From NCBI RefSeq assembly GCF_025698545.1, contig NC_068571.1:49943733-50007732 (forward strand): a stretch of 64,000 bases of DNA, given 5' to 3'. The DNA is from Gossypium raimondii (taxonomy: Eukaryota > Streptophyta > Magnoliopsida > Malvales > Malvaceae). Below are positions 1 through 12,216 of the stretch, in pieces. The notes beneath the pieces were generated by a model. The model did no database searches and was not told where the DNA came from. It saw nothing but the letters and a program-made list of their open reading frames with translations. The position numbers and the translations under genes are program-made. Every line of letters starts with the position of its first letter. Position 1 is the stretch's first letter.

Positions 1-373
1 ATTTATCTCATACCTCAACGAGATAAGCAAGTATTTTTCAAAAGTAGATGTGTTTTACACTTGTCGATAAGCCTTGTCGGCTCGCACATGGTGATGTCGA
101 TCTAGTTGCTTCAATCCTTAATAGGCTGGCTATCGATGCCGCTCCGAATGCTTCGAATCTCTCTAACAATGTCCACAATGGTGACGATGATCTTTCTCCA
201 ACCCTTTGCTGTGGCTTTGGCTTCCCCTTAGTGGTGGATCTGCTGGTTGTGAGTATGGCAACCCTTATTGTTCGAGCCTTCCCAGCCACGCTCCCTCTTT
301 CCCTTGTTGCGTGCGGTTGGTGGTTAGGCCTTTAATTCTATCAAGATAATTAAATAATATGTTAAGCCTTTTT
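1..373. other. Unassigned sequence left of the LINE
   Basis: Both strands have an open frame of 80-95 codons here (48-335 on + and 38-289 on -). I recognise no family in either and see no splice signals or codon pattern that favour one. The base composition is more GC-rich than the intergenic DNA further right, so this could be an exon or pseudogene piece of a gene beyond the left edge. The stretch 340-390 holds a short segment (AAGATAATTAAATAATAT and neighbours) that reappears in altered order at 6115-6200 on the far side of the LINE. Confidence 0.4.
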
Positions 374-391
374 AAACTTATTATGTTCAAT
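374..391. repeat. LINE target-site duplication, left copy
   Basis: Eighteen bases that recur at 6084-6101 directly after the LINE poly(A), with one mismatch (TTATG here, TTAAG there). Long, variable-length duplications of this kind are the mark of target-primed reverse transcription. Confidence 0.8.
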
Positions 392-598
392 ACTACTATC
401 AATTTTAAATAGTCTGCTACCCTAGCACGGTTCTGCCTGCCGCTTCTGGCACGAGTATTAGGTTTCTGTGATTGTTTCTTTTTCTTAGTTTTCTAGGTAT
501 TTTTGATTTGTATTGTTTGATCTTCCACGTCTATCAAGGATCTCTTCATTCAGTCAATCGGCTAGTGGTAGTGTTCTCTGGCTCTTTAGTCCTGAACC

Positions 599-1375
599 AT
601 GGAGACTGAATTAGCACATTTATCGATAAATGAAGAAGAAGAAGAAATTTTGCAGACCCAAGCTGATTCAAGGATGCAAACAGATGTGGGAGATTACCAG
701 CTTGTGGGGTGTTTCTTAACCGCTAGTATCATTAATTTTCTGGCTATGAAGAGTACTTTAGCAAATTTATGGCATCCCATCTGTGGGGTACAGATCCGAG
801 ATTTGGGGGAGAAAATGTATCTTTTCAAGTTTTTTCATAGCATGGATATGGAGAGAGTTTTAAAGGGTCTTCCGTGGACGTTTAACAATCATTTATTAAT
901 TCTGAGCAAATTGAAAAGAGGTGAAGATCCGCTTAAAATACCTTTAGTTTATGTTCCGTTTTGGGTACAAATCCATGATGTTCCAATTGGTTTATTCTTT
1001 GAGAATCTAGCGAAGCTACTGGGGAACTTTATTGGAGCTTTCTTAGAGTATGATGGTTCAAATCTGGGTAAGGAAAATCGCAATTATATGAGAGTGAGAG
1101 TGCAGATTGATGTTAGGAAGCCATTAAGAAGAAAGAAGCAAGTTATGTCAAACGGAGTATGTTCGTATGTCAAGTTTAAGTATGAACGTCTAACGTTGTT
1201 CTGTTTTTTCTGTGGCTGTTTGGGACATAATGACTTTTATTGTGAGACAAAAATGATGATTGGAGCAGATTTCATAGAGATGGGCTGGGATCTATCTTTG
1301 CGGGCACCATCACGTAGAGCTCTATCAATGAATAGTATCTGGCTACGAGAAGAGGAGGATGGGGATAAAGAATGA
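599..1375 (+). CDS. LINE ORF1, DUF4283 plus zinc knuckle (probably shortened)
   Basis: A 258-residue open frame in the ORF1 position of the LINE. Residues about 30-180 match the DUF4283 domain common in plant LINE ORF1 proteins, and a CCHC zinc knuckle (C-X2-C-X4-H-X4-C, starting CFFCGC) lies near residue 205. ORF1 products of this type bind the element's RNA as part of the retrotransposition particle. The frame ends in TGA at 1373-1375. Homologous proteins usually run on through a basic, low-complexity tail, and 1402-1650 is open in another reading with such a character, so the stop may be a lesion. Identification of the domain is firm; the exact native end is not. Confidence 0.75.
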   Translation: METELAHLSINEEEEEILQTQADSRMQTDVGDYQLVGCFLTASIINFLAMKSTLANLWHPICGVQIRDLGEKMYLFKFFHSMDMERVLKGLPWTFNNHLLILSKLKRGEDPLKIPLVYVPFWVQIHDVPIGLFFENLAKLLGNFIGAFLEYDGSNLGKENRNYMRVRVQIDVRKPLRRKKQVMSNGVCSYVKFKYERLTLFCFFCGCLGHNDFYCETKMMIGADFIEMGWDLSLRAPSRRALSMNSIWLREEEDGDKE

Positions 1376-1663
1376 GGGTGGTTGGAGAATAGATCAGGGG
1401 GTTGAACTCAAGAAGTAGGGATCCTAAAGAAAGCAAAAAGAAAACCATTGATTCAATATTAGGGTTTAGCCTAGAAGGGAGAGGATTAGCTATGGATAAA
1501 CAGAAAAAGAAATCATGGCCCTATCAGACGCATGCGTTAATGGATCATGACCTGGAAGATGAAGCTCTAATAGGGGGGAGGGGAAAAAGTGAAACAGGGG
1601 TGAGATGGAAGGTCAAAATTTTTTATCATGCGCGACTACCAAGAGGTTAGCCGACCGGGCGCA

Positions 1664-4600
1664 ATGAAAATCTTAAGCTGGAACGTCCGTGATTTGGGGA
1701 GACAACGGACGGTTCGAAGACTTCGGTATTTACTGAAGATAAAAGATCCCCAAATAGTCTTCTTCATGGAGACAAAACTAAGAAGAAAGCAGATGGAAAT
1801 AGTTCGAAGGAGATGTGGGCATCTCAATGGTATTGAAGTTGATCCTGAAGGTACAATGGGAGGTTTATGTTTAGCTTGGAGAACTAATGTTATATAATTC
1901 TGTGTAGTTTCTCTAAAAGACATATTGATGTGCTAGTTGAAGATAACGAAATAGGAGCAAAATGGAGACTCACAGGATTTTATGGATCTCCATACGTTTA
2001 GCATAGGAATGAGTCATGGGAGATTTTGAGAAGCTTAGCCACATGAATGGAAATGCCTTGGCTGGTTTGTGGAGATTTCAACGAAATAATGTATGGTTGT
2101 GAAAAAAAAATAGGCTTACCCAGAGATGAGAGAAGAATGGAATGCTTTCAGAAAAAGCTTGAAGATTGTCAATTGTATGATGTGGGTTTTGAGGGTAGTT
2201 GGTTCACTTGGGAAAGAGGTAATCTTCCAGAGACTAATATACGAGAACGACTTGATAGAGGAGTTGCTAACATGGGTTGGATTACGTTGTTTCTAGAGGT
2301 GAAGGCCCAACATCTTATCCAATCATTCTTAGATCATTGTCTTCTTCTTATCGATACTATGTAAAATAGAGTTAAGGTACAGAACAACAATTTTAAATTT
2401 GAAGCTTGGTGGTTAATGGAGGAATCTTTTATTGAGGTGGTAAATGGTATTTGGGAGAAATCGTCAGGGGAATTGCTACAAAGGTTGGAAATTTTGAAAA
2501 CAGGGTTGAAGAAGTGGGCTAGACAAATTCAAAAAAATAGGAAGAAAACTAAACAGGCTCTTACAAAAAAAACTAGAGGAGTTGGTTGAAGTCGAAAGGG
2601 ATGATAAGACTTTAACTGAGCTGATAGAGACGAATAAATTTGAACTTTGAGATTGAAAAAGATGAATGCTATTGGGAACAAAGAGCCAAGATTAATTGGT
2701 TGAAATTTGGGGATAAAAACACAAAATTCTTTCATAGTCAAGCTTCACAACGGAAGAGGAAAAATTCTATCCATAAGCTGATGAACGAAGAAGGAAGAGA
2801 GTTGAAGCTTCAGCAGGATATTGAAGGAATTGCACGATCTTATTTTCAGAATCTGTTCACGACTAAAAGAAGAATGAATAATGATAGTATAATATCAGGG
2901 ATTGAGCGATGTATTCAAGAGGATGATAATCAATTTCTTACAACATCATATACAAAGGAGGAAATCATGGAAGCAGTTTTTGAGATGGGACCAACGAAGG
3001 CACCAGGGGAGGATGGCTTTCCAGCGGTTTTTTACCGGAAGTGTTGGCAGATTTTGGAAGAAGATGTTATTTCTTTCTGCTCTCAAATTTTGATCGAAGA
3101 TATGGAGGTTAGTTAAATAAATTCTACAAATATAGTTCTTATACCCAAAGTTAATAATCCTTTGTCAATGTCGCAATATAGGCCAATTAGTCTATACAAT
3201 GTACTTTATAAAGTTATTGCTAAGGTAATAGCAAGTAGACTTCGAAAGGTTATTGGAAAATGTATTGATGAGGCCCAAAGTGCTTTTGTGCCTGGTCGAT
3301 TAATTTCAGATAATGTGATGCTAGCATACGAAGTACTGCATAAGTTAAAACAGAAGAGACTGGGGAAAAAATATTTATGGCTATTAAACTTGATATGAGT
3401 AAAGCTTATGATAGGGTTGAATGGAGTTTTATTGAAGAAGTTAATGGAAAGATGGGGTTTGATCTTAACTGGGTGAAGGCTATCATGAAATGTGTTTCCA
3501 CCGTTTCCTATTTAGTTGTTATTAATGGACATAGCGGGGTTAAATTCGCGCCATCTAGAGGCTTGAGACATGACGATCCACTTAGCCCGTTTTTATTTCT
3601 CTTATGTGGTGAGGGCTTATCGAGCTTATTGAGGCAGGCAATGAAAAGAGACACTTTAATGGGAGTGAGGGTAAGTAGGAAAGGGCCACAGGTTTCCCAT
3701 CTTTTATTTGTTAATGATTGTATTTTGTTTGGAGAAGCAACAAAGAGGGGTGCTAGCATTTTCAAGGAAATCTTAGATGAATACAAAACTCAATCGGGAC
3801 AGTGTGTAAACTTTGAAAAATCCTCAGTATTTTTTAGCAAAAATACGGAGGAAGAAGATAGAAGACAGATTGTTAACTTATTAGGAGTAAGGAGGTCGAA
3901 TGATCCAGAACGATATTTGGGATTACCTATTATGGTGGGGCGAAGAAAGAAGGCTGCTTTTCAAAGTATGAAGGACCGGTTCAAAAAATGCATCGACAAT
4001 TGGAGCATCAGATTTCTATCACAAGGTGGTAAAGAAGTTTATATAAAGGCCATTTTACAGGCTATTCCAACATATTCGATGGCCTGTTTCTTATTTCCTA
4101 AAATACTATGTGATGAGTTGGAAAGTATTGTTGCTAAGTTCTGATGGCAGAAAGGAAAGGGTAAAAGAGGAATTCATTGGTGTAGTTGGAAACATCTCTG
4201 TTCATTAAAAGAAGACGAGGGTATAGGTTTTCGTAATTTTGGTCAGTTCAATACTGCGTTATTAGCGAAGCAAGGCTGGCGTCTCATTAATTATCCAAAT
4301 TCTTTATTAGCCAGAATTTTAAAAGTAAAGTATTACCCGCACTCTAGTTTCTTAACTGCGAAGCTGGGAAATTTACCTTCTTTTACCTGGAAAAGTATAT
4401 GGGCTGCAAAGGGTCTTCTCTAAAGAGGGATGTGCTGGAGAGTGGGCAGAGGAGATAGGATATCTATATGGGATGATAGCTAAATTCAGGGGGTTGACAA
4501 AATTGAAGCACATAACAGAACAAACAGAGGTGAAATACAGTTAGTTTCGGACCTTATTGATTCTTCAAATAGAGAATGGAAATTGGATCTGGTTAATAAT

Positions 4601-5742
4601 ACCTTTCAAGAGGACATTGCTCGGAAAATTCTTCAAATTCCCGTTGCAGAGATTGAGCATAAAGATTTTCAGGTTTGGAAAGGAGAATTATCTGGTGAGT
4701 TCTTAGTCCGCAGTGCCTATAAACTATTACAAATTGCTAACTAAGATCCTAGTTACTATTTATTACAAACCGAAATAAAAGAATTTTACAAGAAACTGTG
4801 GAACCTACAGATGCCATCAAAAATTGCATTTACAATCTGGCGGATCTCTTGGGATTTTTTTACCAACCTTTGTTAACCTCAGAATCAGGAGAGTTGTTTC
4901 AAATGACAGAAGTTCTCGATGCAGTTCTACGGTTGAAGGTAGCCTCTACGTCTTCCGAGAATGTCCTATAACAGCCGAAGTTTGGAATTTATTAAACTTC
5001 TCTTGGATTATGAATAACATGAGTCAGTCTATGTGGGAGTGGCTAACCTGGGTCTTCAAGAGGAGCGACAACGGCCAATGTCTACTATTCTGTTACGCGT
5101 TATGGTGGATATAGTTCTCCAGAAATCAATTTATTCACGAGAGGAAAATCACAACAGGAAGGGATTTAGTACTTAATATTCAAAGATACATGGCATAATA
5201 GGAATGATTGAAAGCCTTAAAAAAATGAGAGCATATACAGAAGCTATAGGGTATAAGAGGCCCTACCGAGAGTCAAGATCCACTTCGATGCAGCGTACAA
5301 CAGTAAAACTTTCAGTTCAGCGTCTGGCCTTGTAGGACGGGATCTGAGGGGAAATGTTAAGGTTTTAAAGACAGTTATCCATAGAAACGTTCCTTATTCG
5401 TTTGCTGCAGAGGCATATGCATGTTTAGACGGTGCAAAGCTAGAGATTTTACTAAGGATCCAGTCGGTAATTCTTATGGAGGATTCAAAAACAGTAATAA
5501 AAAAATGCCAGGAGAATTCCATAGATAAATCAGTCATCGGAGCCATTATTAGAGATATTCAGAACAAGAAAGCCGATTTTCAAGAACTCATTTTTCAGTA
5601 CACTCATAGATCGGAGAACATGGATGCTCACAGATTAGCAAAGAATGCGCTTGAGAAAGGAGAAAATACTTATCTGAGAGGAGTAGATCTGGAGAGCCAC
5701 GCTTCTGCCTCGGTAGGAATTTGGTCAAGAAATCCAGATTGA
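1664..5742 (+). pseudogene. LINE ORF2: endonuclease, reverse transcriptase, RNase H (broken)
   Basis: The start at 1664 (MKILSWNVRDLG) is the usual beginning of plant LINE ORF2. The endonuclease is in pieces: 1664-1897 has the SWN and METKL motifs, and 2047-2364 has GDFNEI, ERLDRG and a DH near its end, with stops and a frame change between them. The reverse transcriptase runs from about 2640 to 4144 over three frames. The KLDMSKAYDRVEW motif is at 3383 onward. The catalytic motif at 3707-3718 reads FVND instead of F-A-D-D, so the first aspartate is asparagine, and RGLRQGDP reads RGLRHDDP. The zf-RVT region follows (about 4560-5114). An RNase H domain at about 5270-5742 starts with HFDAAY. 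At least five reading-frame breaks are visible, including one at the A run near 3365-3371. It cannot make a working enzyme. Confidence 0.88.
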
Positions 5743-6083
5743 TGAAATGTTTCACAGGAAAAGAAATCAAAACAGATAGCAGAAGTGATATATTAATGCT
5801 TTGGGGACTGCTATTAATGGAACGTTAGAGCTTTGGAAATGATAATTCAACAGACGCTATTGGAGTCTAGTTGTTCCTTTTGACTGGGTTAGGTGTTAAA
5901 TTATTTTTCTCTTTTATTGCATTTCAGTTTCCAATAAGGTAGTCAGAAGGTTGATAGTCTTTTTTCAATAGGTTTTTAATGTAGTTTAATTTTGACAGAC
6001 AGTTGGGCCACTAATTGGGCTGACTATTAGCTTTGTTTTTAGTCTATTTCAATAAAATCTCAGTCTTATTTTCAAAAAAAAAA

Positions 6084-6101
6084 AAACTTATTAAGTTCAA
6101 T
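6084..6101. repeat. LINE target-site duplication, right copy
   Basis: Matches 374-391 at 17 of 18 positions and lies at the end of the LINE poly(A) tract. The A run and the repeat overlap by a few bases, so the exact border is uncertain. Confidence 0.8.
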
Positions 6102-7611
6102 CAACTCTAAAAAATTCTATCTTTTAAACTTATTATGTTAAGCCTTTAATTAAATTGGTGGTACGAGTTAATTAAGTATTAAGATAATTAAATAATATTA
6201 AAATACCATTACTTGACAATATAAATTATGCTATTTTAAAGGTATGTTTTATATAAAAATAAAAAAATATATACATAATGAGATTTAAACTTAAGATAAT
6301 ATGATTTTTAACATTTTACCATTTTAACTAAAACATCATTTATAAATATATTTTTATATAATTTTATTAACTCGCATAATCTACTATATTTTGTGTTTAT
6401 TAGTTAAATCAACTTTAAGATTTTAGGTTTGACTCTCACCCATGTAAGTTATGTGTGGTTTTAGTTTAATTTATTTTGATTTAAGCTTCACCCCATGTAA
6501 AATCTATCCAAATTTATTTTTACTATTAATCTGATGTCCATCGGACCTATGATAGGACAGATCAAGTCATTCATTCCCCAACTCTTAAATAAGAAGATAA
6601 TGCACTTCAATGTACTTGAATCCACGGCCTTCTGCATTGACAACCATGCCAATACAATCAAACTAAAACTTGTCATGTTAATGTTTATTATACTTATTTG
6701 TATGCATTAATTATAATTTAAAAAAAATCATTTAAAAAATGACATTATAAGGACCGATTTCATTTCTAAAGGAAAGATTACTTAGAATAAATATGGTCAG
6801 GCAACCTATGCATGAAATTCTTGTTAAAAGAAGCAAAACCCCAATGCCACGAAATTCTTGTTCATCACAATATGCTAGAAATGGTGACTACATATTCCAT
6901 TGGAAATTTCCCTCCTCTTACATCCCATCATATACATGTATACATGGAATATAACTATCAGCACACGCTATACAACAATTTTAATTCCATGTATATCACC
7001 CCTCCATGAAGCTTCCTGAAATTTCTCAAAAAATTGACATATATATACACACACATATCTATACGCATATTTCTTTCTTCTTGCCGAATAGTTACTACAA
7101 GATCCTATGATCTTAATTCTTTAAGTAAAAGCTTGTTATGTTCCATTAACAATGGATATGGTTCTACAATTCTGCATGCAATTTGGAACTATCCCTTTTG
7201 TGACATCGGTTTAGTTTTGTCTTTCAACTTTGTTTAACACACTCGTGTTCTTCAAGCTGACTATCTAAAAGAGTTCACTTCACTCCTTCGTGTTGGAAAA
7301 CCAGTACGATGCCCATGTGAAAAATCTGATAAATGAACTCCTTAAAGAAAGGATCAAGCGACCTTTATTATGATTATATATTTTTTCTTCTTGGGGTTCT
7401 GTTTGGTTAGATGGAAAGAATCTATTAAAACGGATATTAAGGCAACATGATTCCTTTCATATTTTGTTTGACTTTTCTATAATTGCCGCTGGACGGCTGG
7501 ACTGGAGCCTTTCACTTTCCATTCTGGATAATTCAATCACCCAAAAAATCAAAAACCCAGAAAGCGAGGAAACGATTCAATCAAGAGAAAAGAAAGTGGG
7601 GGAACATCAAC
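6102..7611. other. AT-rich intergenic DNA and PLD-like gene upstream region
   Basis: No gene recognised. 6115-6200 repeats sequence also found at 325-390, in rearranged order, so the LINE landed in a small local duplication. The last few hundred bases form the presumed promoter and leader of the PLD-like gene. The reading frame of that gene stays open upstream of its first ATG back to about 7483, but there is no earlier in-frame ATG. Confidence 0.6.
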
Positions 7612-9843
7612 ATGGTGCTTAGGTACAGTATTATCGTATCCTTCTTGTTGTTTTTGGTGGTCAACTTGACTCACCCACGTTTCACTGAGTCACTGCCACG
7701 ATGCAAAGCTTGGTTGGTCCAATCCATCCCAACTGACATGCCCTATCTCCCTCCAGTCCCTGGTGTTCTTTCCACTGGTAAACGTAATCTTCTACAAGAA
7801 ACTCTGCCCCAAAGTGAAGACGAAAACTGATTTCTTTTCTCTGGGTTTATTAATAGGTGATGTTTTTAAGTGGTTGGCTTACAATTCAACCGACAAGCTT
7901 GATATAATAGCTCAATATTGGCAATTGAAAGCACATCCAGAGGATTCTCGTTCGGGGGATTATGGATACTCAAAGGCTGATATGCATCGTTTTGGTGCCC
8001 ATCAAGGTTTTTCTGTTTATACTGCGCTGGAAAATGCTGCTGATCGTGATGTTGATATCAGGTTTTACACATATATACATATGTTATATTTGTTTCTAAA
8101 ACAAAACCCATTGTGAAATTAATTGTTCCGTTGATCAATGTCTATAATTTGAAGCTGGTTTGTATCTGCAAAAATCCATAGATATACAGAAAAATAAGTT
8201 ACCTTTTTCACAGGTTAGTACAGCACTCTGGAGTGTATCCTGACTATACCAAAGAACCATCCAGCCTAGCTGCAAGAAGACCAAATGTCAAGAGTGTGAC
8301 TTTATTACTTGATAAATGGTGGGGTTCAGGCATTGTTCATGCCAAAGTTTGGATATCAGATAATAGAGATGTATATATAGGATCTGCAAACAATGACTGG
8401 AAATCTCTTACTCAGGTACTATATATATGCAAAGATTATATCATGTTCCTGTTTGAACCAGTGCAATAACATGTTGTGTTGATGGTTACAGGTGAAGGAA
8501 GTTGGAATTTATCTTGTTGGTTGTCCTAAAGTAGCAAGGAAAGTTGGGGTCTATTTTCAGAACCTATGGAGACTTGCACACCTTGATGATTCAGCTTACA
8601 CAACAACAATCTTAGACCAACAATGGCAGATTCAAAGAAAAGTTCCCTGTTGGTCACATTTCATTGAATCTGACATGAGATGCACGTATGTTAGCAGTCT
8701 TGTTTTTTTAAACTTTGTTCTTGTTTTAAGAAGTTGTATGGTGCCGGTGTCACAATTGTACTTCCGGCTAACGACCTTGCTTATTGATCTCAGGCCACAA
8801 CTTCCTCGTTTCGAGGAGATTCCTTACGTTGCCGGCTATCCTACATTATCGGACCCTAAAATATTGAAGTTGATTATTGATGCTCCTGGATATGATTATA
8901 CCAGTTCAGTTCCTCAATCAAGCTATCTATCTTTCTCTCCGCCAGAGGTAAATGGCCAACTCTCATACCAGATCACATCGCTCGGTCGAGCCAGCATTAG
9001 AGACTTTGGATTGCAGACAACTATTGAATGATTGATTCCATATGCTAATCAGCTTTCATGTTTCATTTTAGCCTTGTGGTGTTGAGTGATTAGTTTTGTA
9101 TGCACCATCCAATTTGATACCAATTGTTGTCTGCAGCTATCATTTGGCAGGTTCCAACCTGATGAACAAGGATGGCTGGATACAATTAAATCTGTCTCCG
9201 ACGGAGGGACAGTAAGGATTAGTACGATGGACTGGCTTGGTCAATCCCAATACATGGACCGAACGGTTTATTGGTCATCTCTTTCAACTGCTATCTCAGA
9301 GGTACATCCAGACACCATTGTTGCTACTTTAAATTCTTGTAACTTCATACTACAAGTCTTTTAATGATGTTATAACAATGGCAGGTTGTGTTCTCCAAGC
9401 ATGCAAAAGTGAAGATACTTGTAGCATACTGGGCACATTTTATAAACAACACTGATCTCTACTTGAAATCACTTCTCTACTCCAATGTCCTTTGCACTTC
9501 TTCAAAGAACAACGAATGTTCAGGCAAAGTCGACATCAAGTATTACAAGGTGCCAGGTTACAACATGACCGGACCGGCTATCATGAACGGAAAGAAAACC
9601 GGAAATCTCTATCCAGCTTTCACCAGAGTCAACCATGGTAAATATGCGGCGAGTGACGTACGTGGTCACATTAGCACCAGCAATCTGATATGGGATTATT
9701 TCTACACAACAGCCGGTGTTAGCTTCGGGACGTATAATCCGGCCATTGTTGCTCAGCTTCAAGAAATCTTCGATGCAGATTGGAATTCTCCATATGCTGT
9801 TCCAGTTGAGGGCTTGAGTGATGGTCATGCTTGTTCTAGTTGA
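7612..9843 (+). CDS. Phospholipase D superfamily protein, PLD3/PLD4-like
   Basis: Seven exons join in frame: 7612-7777, 7857-8061, 8214-8415, 8492-8685, 8794-8947, 9137-9301 and 9385-9843, giving 514 residues. All introns are GT..AG. The N-terminus (about residues 5-25) is a hydrophobic signal peptide or membrane anchor. Both HKD motifs, H-x-K-x4-D, are intact: H166/K168/D173 (HAKVWISD) and H446/K448/D453 (HGKYAASD). The first is followed by GSANNDWKSLTQVKE, the pattern of animal PLD3/PLD4, and there is no C2 or PX/PH domain, so this is not a classical plant PLD alpha-zeta. Animal PLD3/4 are lysosomal or ER-anchored and act as 5' exonucleases on single-stranded nucleic acid. A similar role, or a lipid hydrolase role, in the secretory or vacuolar system is inference. 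Plant homologues are often annotated 'phospholipase D Z-like'. Confidence 0.9.
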
Positions 9844-12216
9844 TCTAGTTCCCTCAAAACACTGAAATCAATGGCTTTGTAATACCAAGTTTTTATCAGC
9901 CATAATCCATTTGCTTCCAAGTTGATCACCTCTAACCTTGGAAACATTTTTACCCCATAATTTTGTATGAAAAATGGAATCCATTTACCAATGATCTTCA
10001 TTTCTTTCTTCGTTTCCCTTTCAAGGTCAACAATGAAAGCAATTTGTTTCCATAAAAGAAAAACTGATTAACGGTGGCATTAGCCCATTTTATATTTTAC
10101 CATTCGAATAACAAATTGATGTAAATAATTGATGTAAATATCCTGATAGTTTTGAAAATGTGCAAATTGGCCCCTTTAAAAAATTGATATAATGACATAC
10201 TTGTATGGAGTATGGTTAAGGATCTTATCAGACACCCATTTGACATGGGTTCAAACTATATGAATCCTATCCCCTAATCTCATATTGTATAAAAAATACA
10301 TTTATAATACTTAATATATTATATAGTCTACCATATTATATAGTATTACATAATATAATATATTTTATAACTATTAAAACACACACGTATGACTATTAAT
10401 CAATTCAAAATCAAAATCAACTTAATCGATTCGATTTGATTGAATTGACTCAATTTGATGAATTAACTCGATTTTATCGATATTTTTGTTTTAACATATA
10501 TATGCATATATTTATAGTCTAATTTTAGATTCTTCATAAATTATATATAATATATATGCAAACATATCTCAATTATTATTTTTTTAATTTTTTAATACAT
10601 TACATTAATGCAAATATATTTATATGCAAATATAAATTTTGAAATTATTAATTAAGTTCGATAGCTTTAAAATGTTTAAGATAAAAAAATAGGTTTAAAA
10701 TATCAAAATTTTCTAGCAATCGGTTTGGGCCGGAATGTACAGATACAAGCTGGTATTGATCAAAACGAGCCTAAATACATTGGAATGGTCGAAACACACT
10801 AAAATATTGACCATAAGGGAACCTAAATTACTTGGTACAAGTTGAGGAATGACTTCTTACATTTCGACCGGTACCATACCAACTACAATGATCTCTATTA
10901 AATATATATAGAATTTAAATTGTATTATCAAATTGAAAAAGTAAAATGAATTATTATATTCAAAATTAAAATATTCATAACTTAGAGAATTCTAAATTAT
11001 TTGAATCCGTCAGGACTTGCCTAACTCGAATGGATATGAATTCAAAAGGGCTCGAGTCCAGAAAACCTAAAATGCAATTACTTCATTTCGTTTCGTTTTG
11101 CCTAAGTTCAATGTTGTATGGTTTTATTTAGTGGAAAACCTTTTTGTTTATTTCACAACTTAGGGTACTCGTCTCTCACCCGAGAGACCCGGGCTTAAGT
11201 CTCGGCAACGGAAATCTTTTTTTTTCTTTGAGGCCGGGGTTTTGTCTGGCCTATTCCTCAATGTGTATAATTCTTTTTAGATGGTTGGAATTTTCATAAA
11301 TTTGAAATTCCAATTGTTAGCAATGTTAAATAAATTCATTATAATGCTAATTGCTTAGTTATATTGTTATCGAGTAAGTATTTCTTTTATTTGAAAATAT
11401 CAAACTAAAAAAATTAATAATGTCAATTTTAGTTATATTGTTATCGACTAAGCAAAGCTCGATTTGAAAATGTCAATTTTTTTAATTTCAAGTTAATCAA
11501 ATTGAGTTGTCGATTTTTTCAAATAAACTCAAATAAGTAATTTGGTTTTCTAAATTGAGCATAATTGAATTTTATAATTCAAATAATTGTAATAATAAAT
11601 AACAAATTAATATAAATACGATGGTTTTAAAATATATAAACACTCAAAAAACTTTAAAAAACAAAATAATATTTTAAAATTTAAAATATTTATAGAACAC
11701 TTTTTTCTCAAAATTTTATAAATATATATAAATTCAAAAATTAACAATTATTATAAAATCTTGAAAAATATATAAAATGTTGAATTATAATTTTATAAAA
11801 ATATAAATTTGTGCATTAAATAAGTTAATTATGAAATCAAATTTATGATAATAATTATCTTTATTTTTTAAGTTTTCAAATATATATTGTATTTATATTA
11901 TTTTATTCGAAATTTACTTATATTGTTAATGAAATTACTGGTTTAATTTTTATCGAATTTAGTCCGTGGTTCACCCCTACCTCTCCTACATAGAAGAGAG
12001 AAAAGCTCTGAACCGAACCGAGCCGAGCCGAGATTTTGTATAGACTAAAGGAGTCAACAAACTGAACGGCTAGGATCAATCCCTGATACATAAACCGCAA
12101 AAACTCACAGTGAAGGGGGGTAACACTGGCCGAGAGGAAGGCAAAGCTAAAGTAGCAGAGTCCACAAAGCCCAAAGGCAGAGTAACATTGAAAGAGACAA
12201 GCAGAGGAAATCAAAG
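9844..12216. other. AT-rich intergenic DNA between the PLD-like and hydrolase genes
   Basis: Begins with the presumed 3' UTR of the PLD-like gene. Most of the rest is AT-rich DNA with no coding signal. 10720-10880 contains 'GGTACCATACC'-type sequence related to the fold-back repeat near 60.5-61.9 kb. From about 11980 the sequence becomes GC-richer with pyrimidine/purine tracts, probably the promoter and 5' UTR of the next gene. Confidence 0.6.
11159..11275 (+). repeat. Possible tRNA-derived SINE-like fragment
   Basis: A GC-rich patch in AT-rich DNA. Part of it (GGGCTTAAGTCTCGGCAAC, about 11190-11210) resembles a Pol III B box, followed by a T-rich tract. I see no clear A box at the right spacing and no flanking duplication, so this is a weak call. 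Confidence 0.25.

Larger units (their letters stand above)
392..6083 (+). mobile_element. Full-length degenerate L1-type LINE retrotransposon
   Basis: Non-LTR element read left to right. It has a 5' leader (392-598), ORF1 with a DUF4283 domain and zinc knuckle, then ORF2 with AP-endonuclease, reverse transcriptase, zf-RVT and RNase H domains. A short untranslated tail follows, ending in a run of A at about 6074-6086. An 18-bp direct repeat with one mismatch flanks it, so both ends are probably original and the copy is not 5' truncated. A C-terminal RNase H is usual for plant L1 elements of this group. Several frameshifts and stops, and a changed catalytic residue in the reverse transcriptase, make it inactive. 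The single mismatch between the duplicated target copies suggests moderate age. Confidence 0.9.

Noticed and set aside
38..335. Overlapping open frames on both strands at the left edge
   Set aside because: No domain, no homologue I recognise and no splice context; the two frames shadow each other and neither is clearly real.
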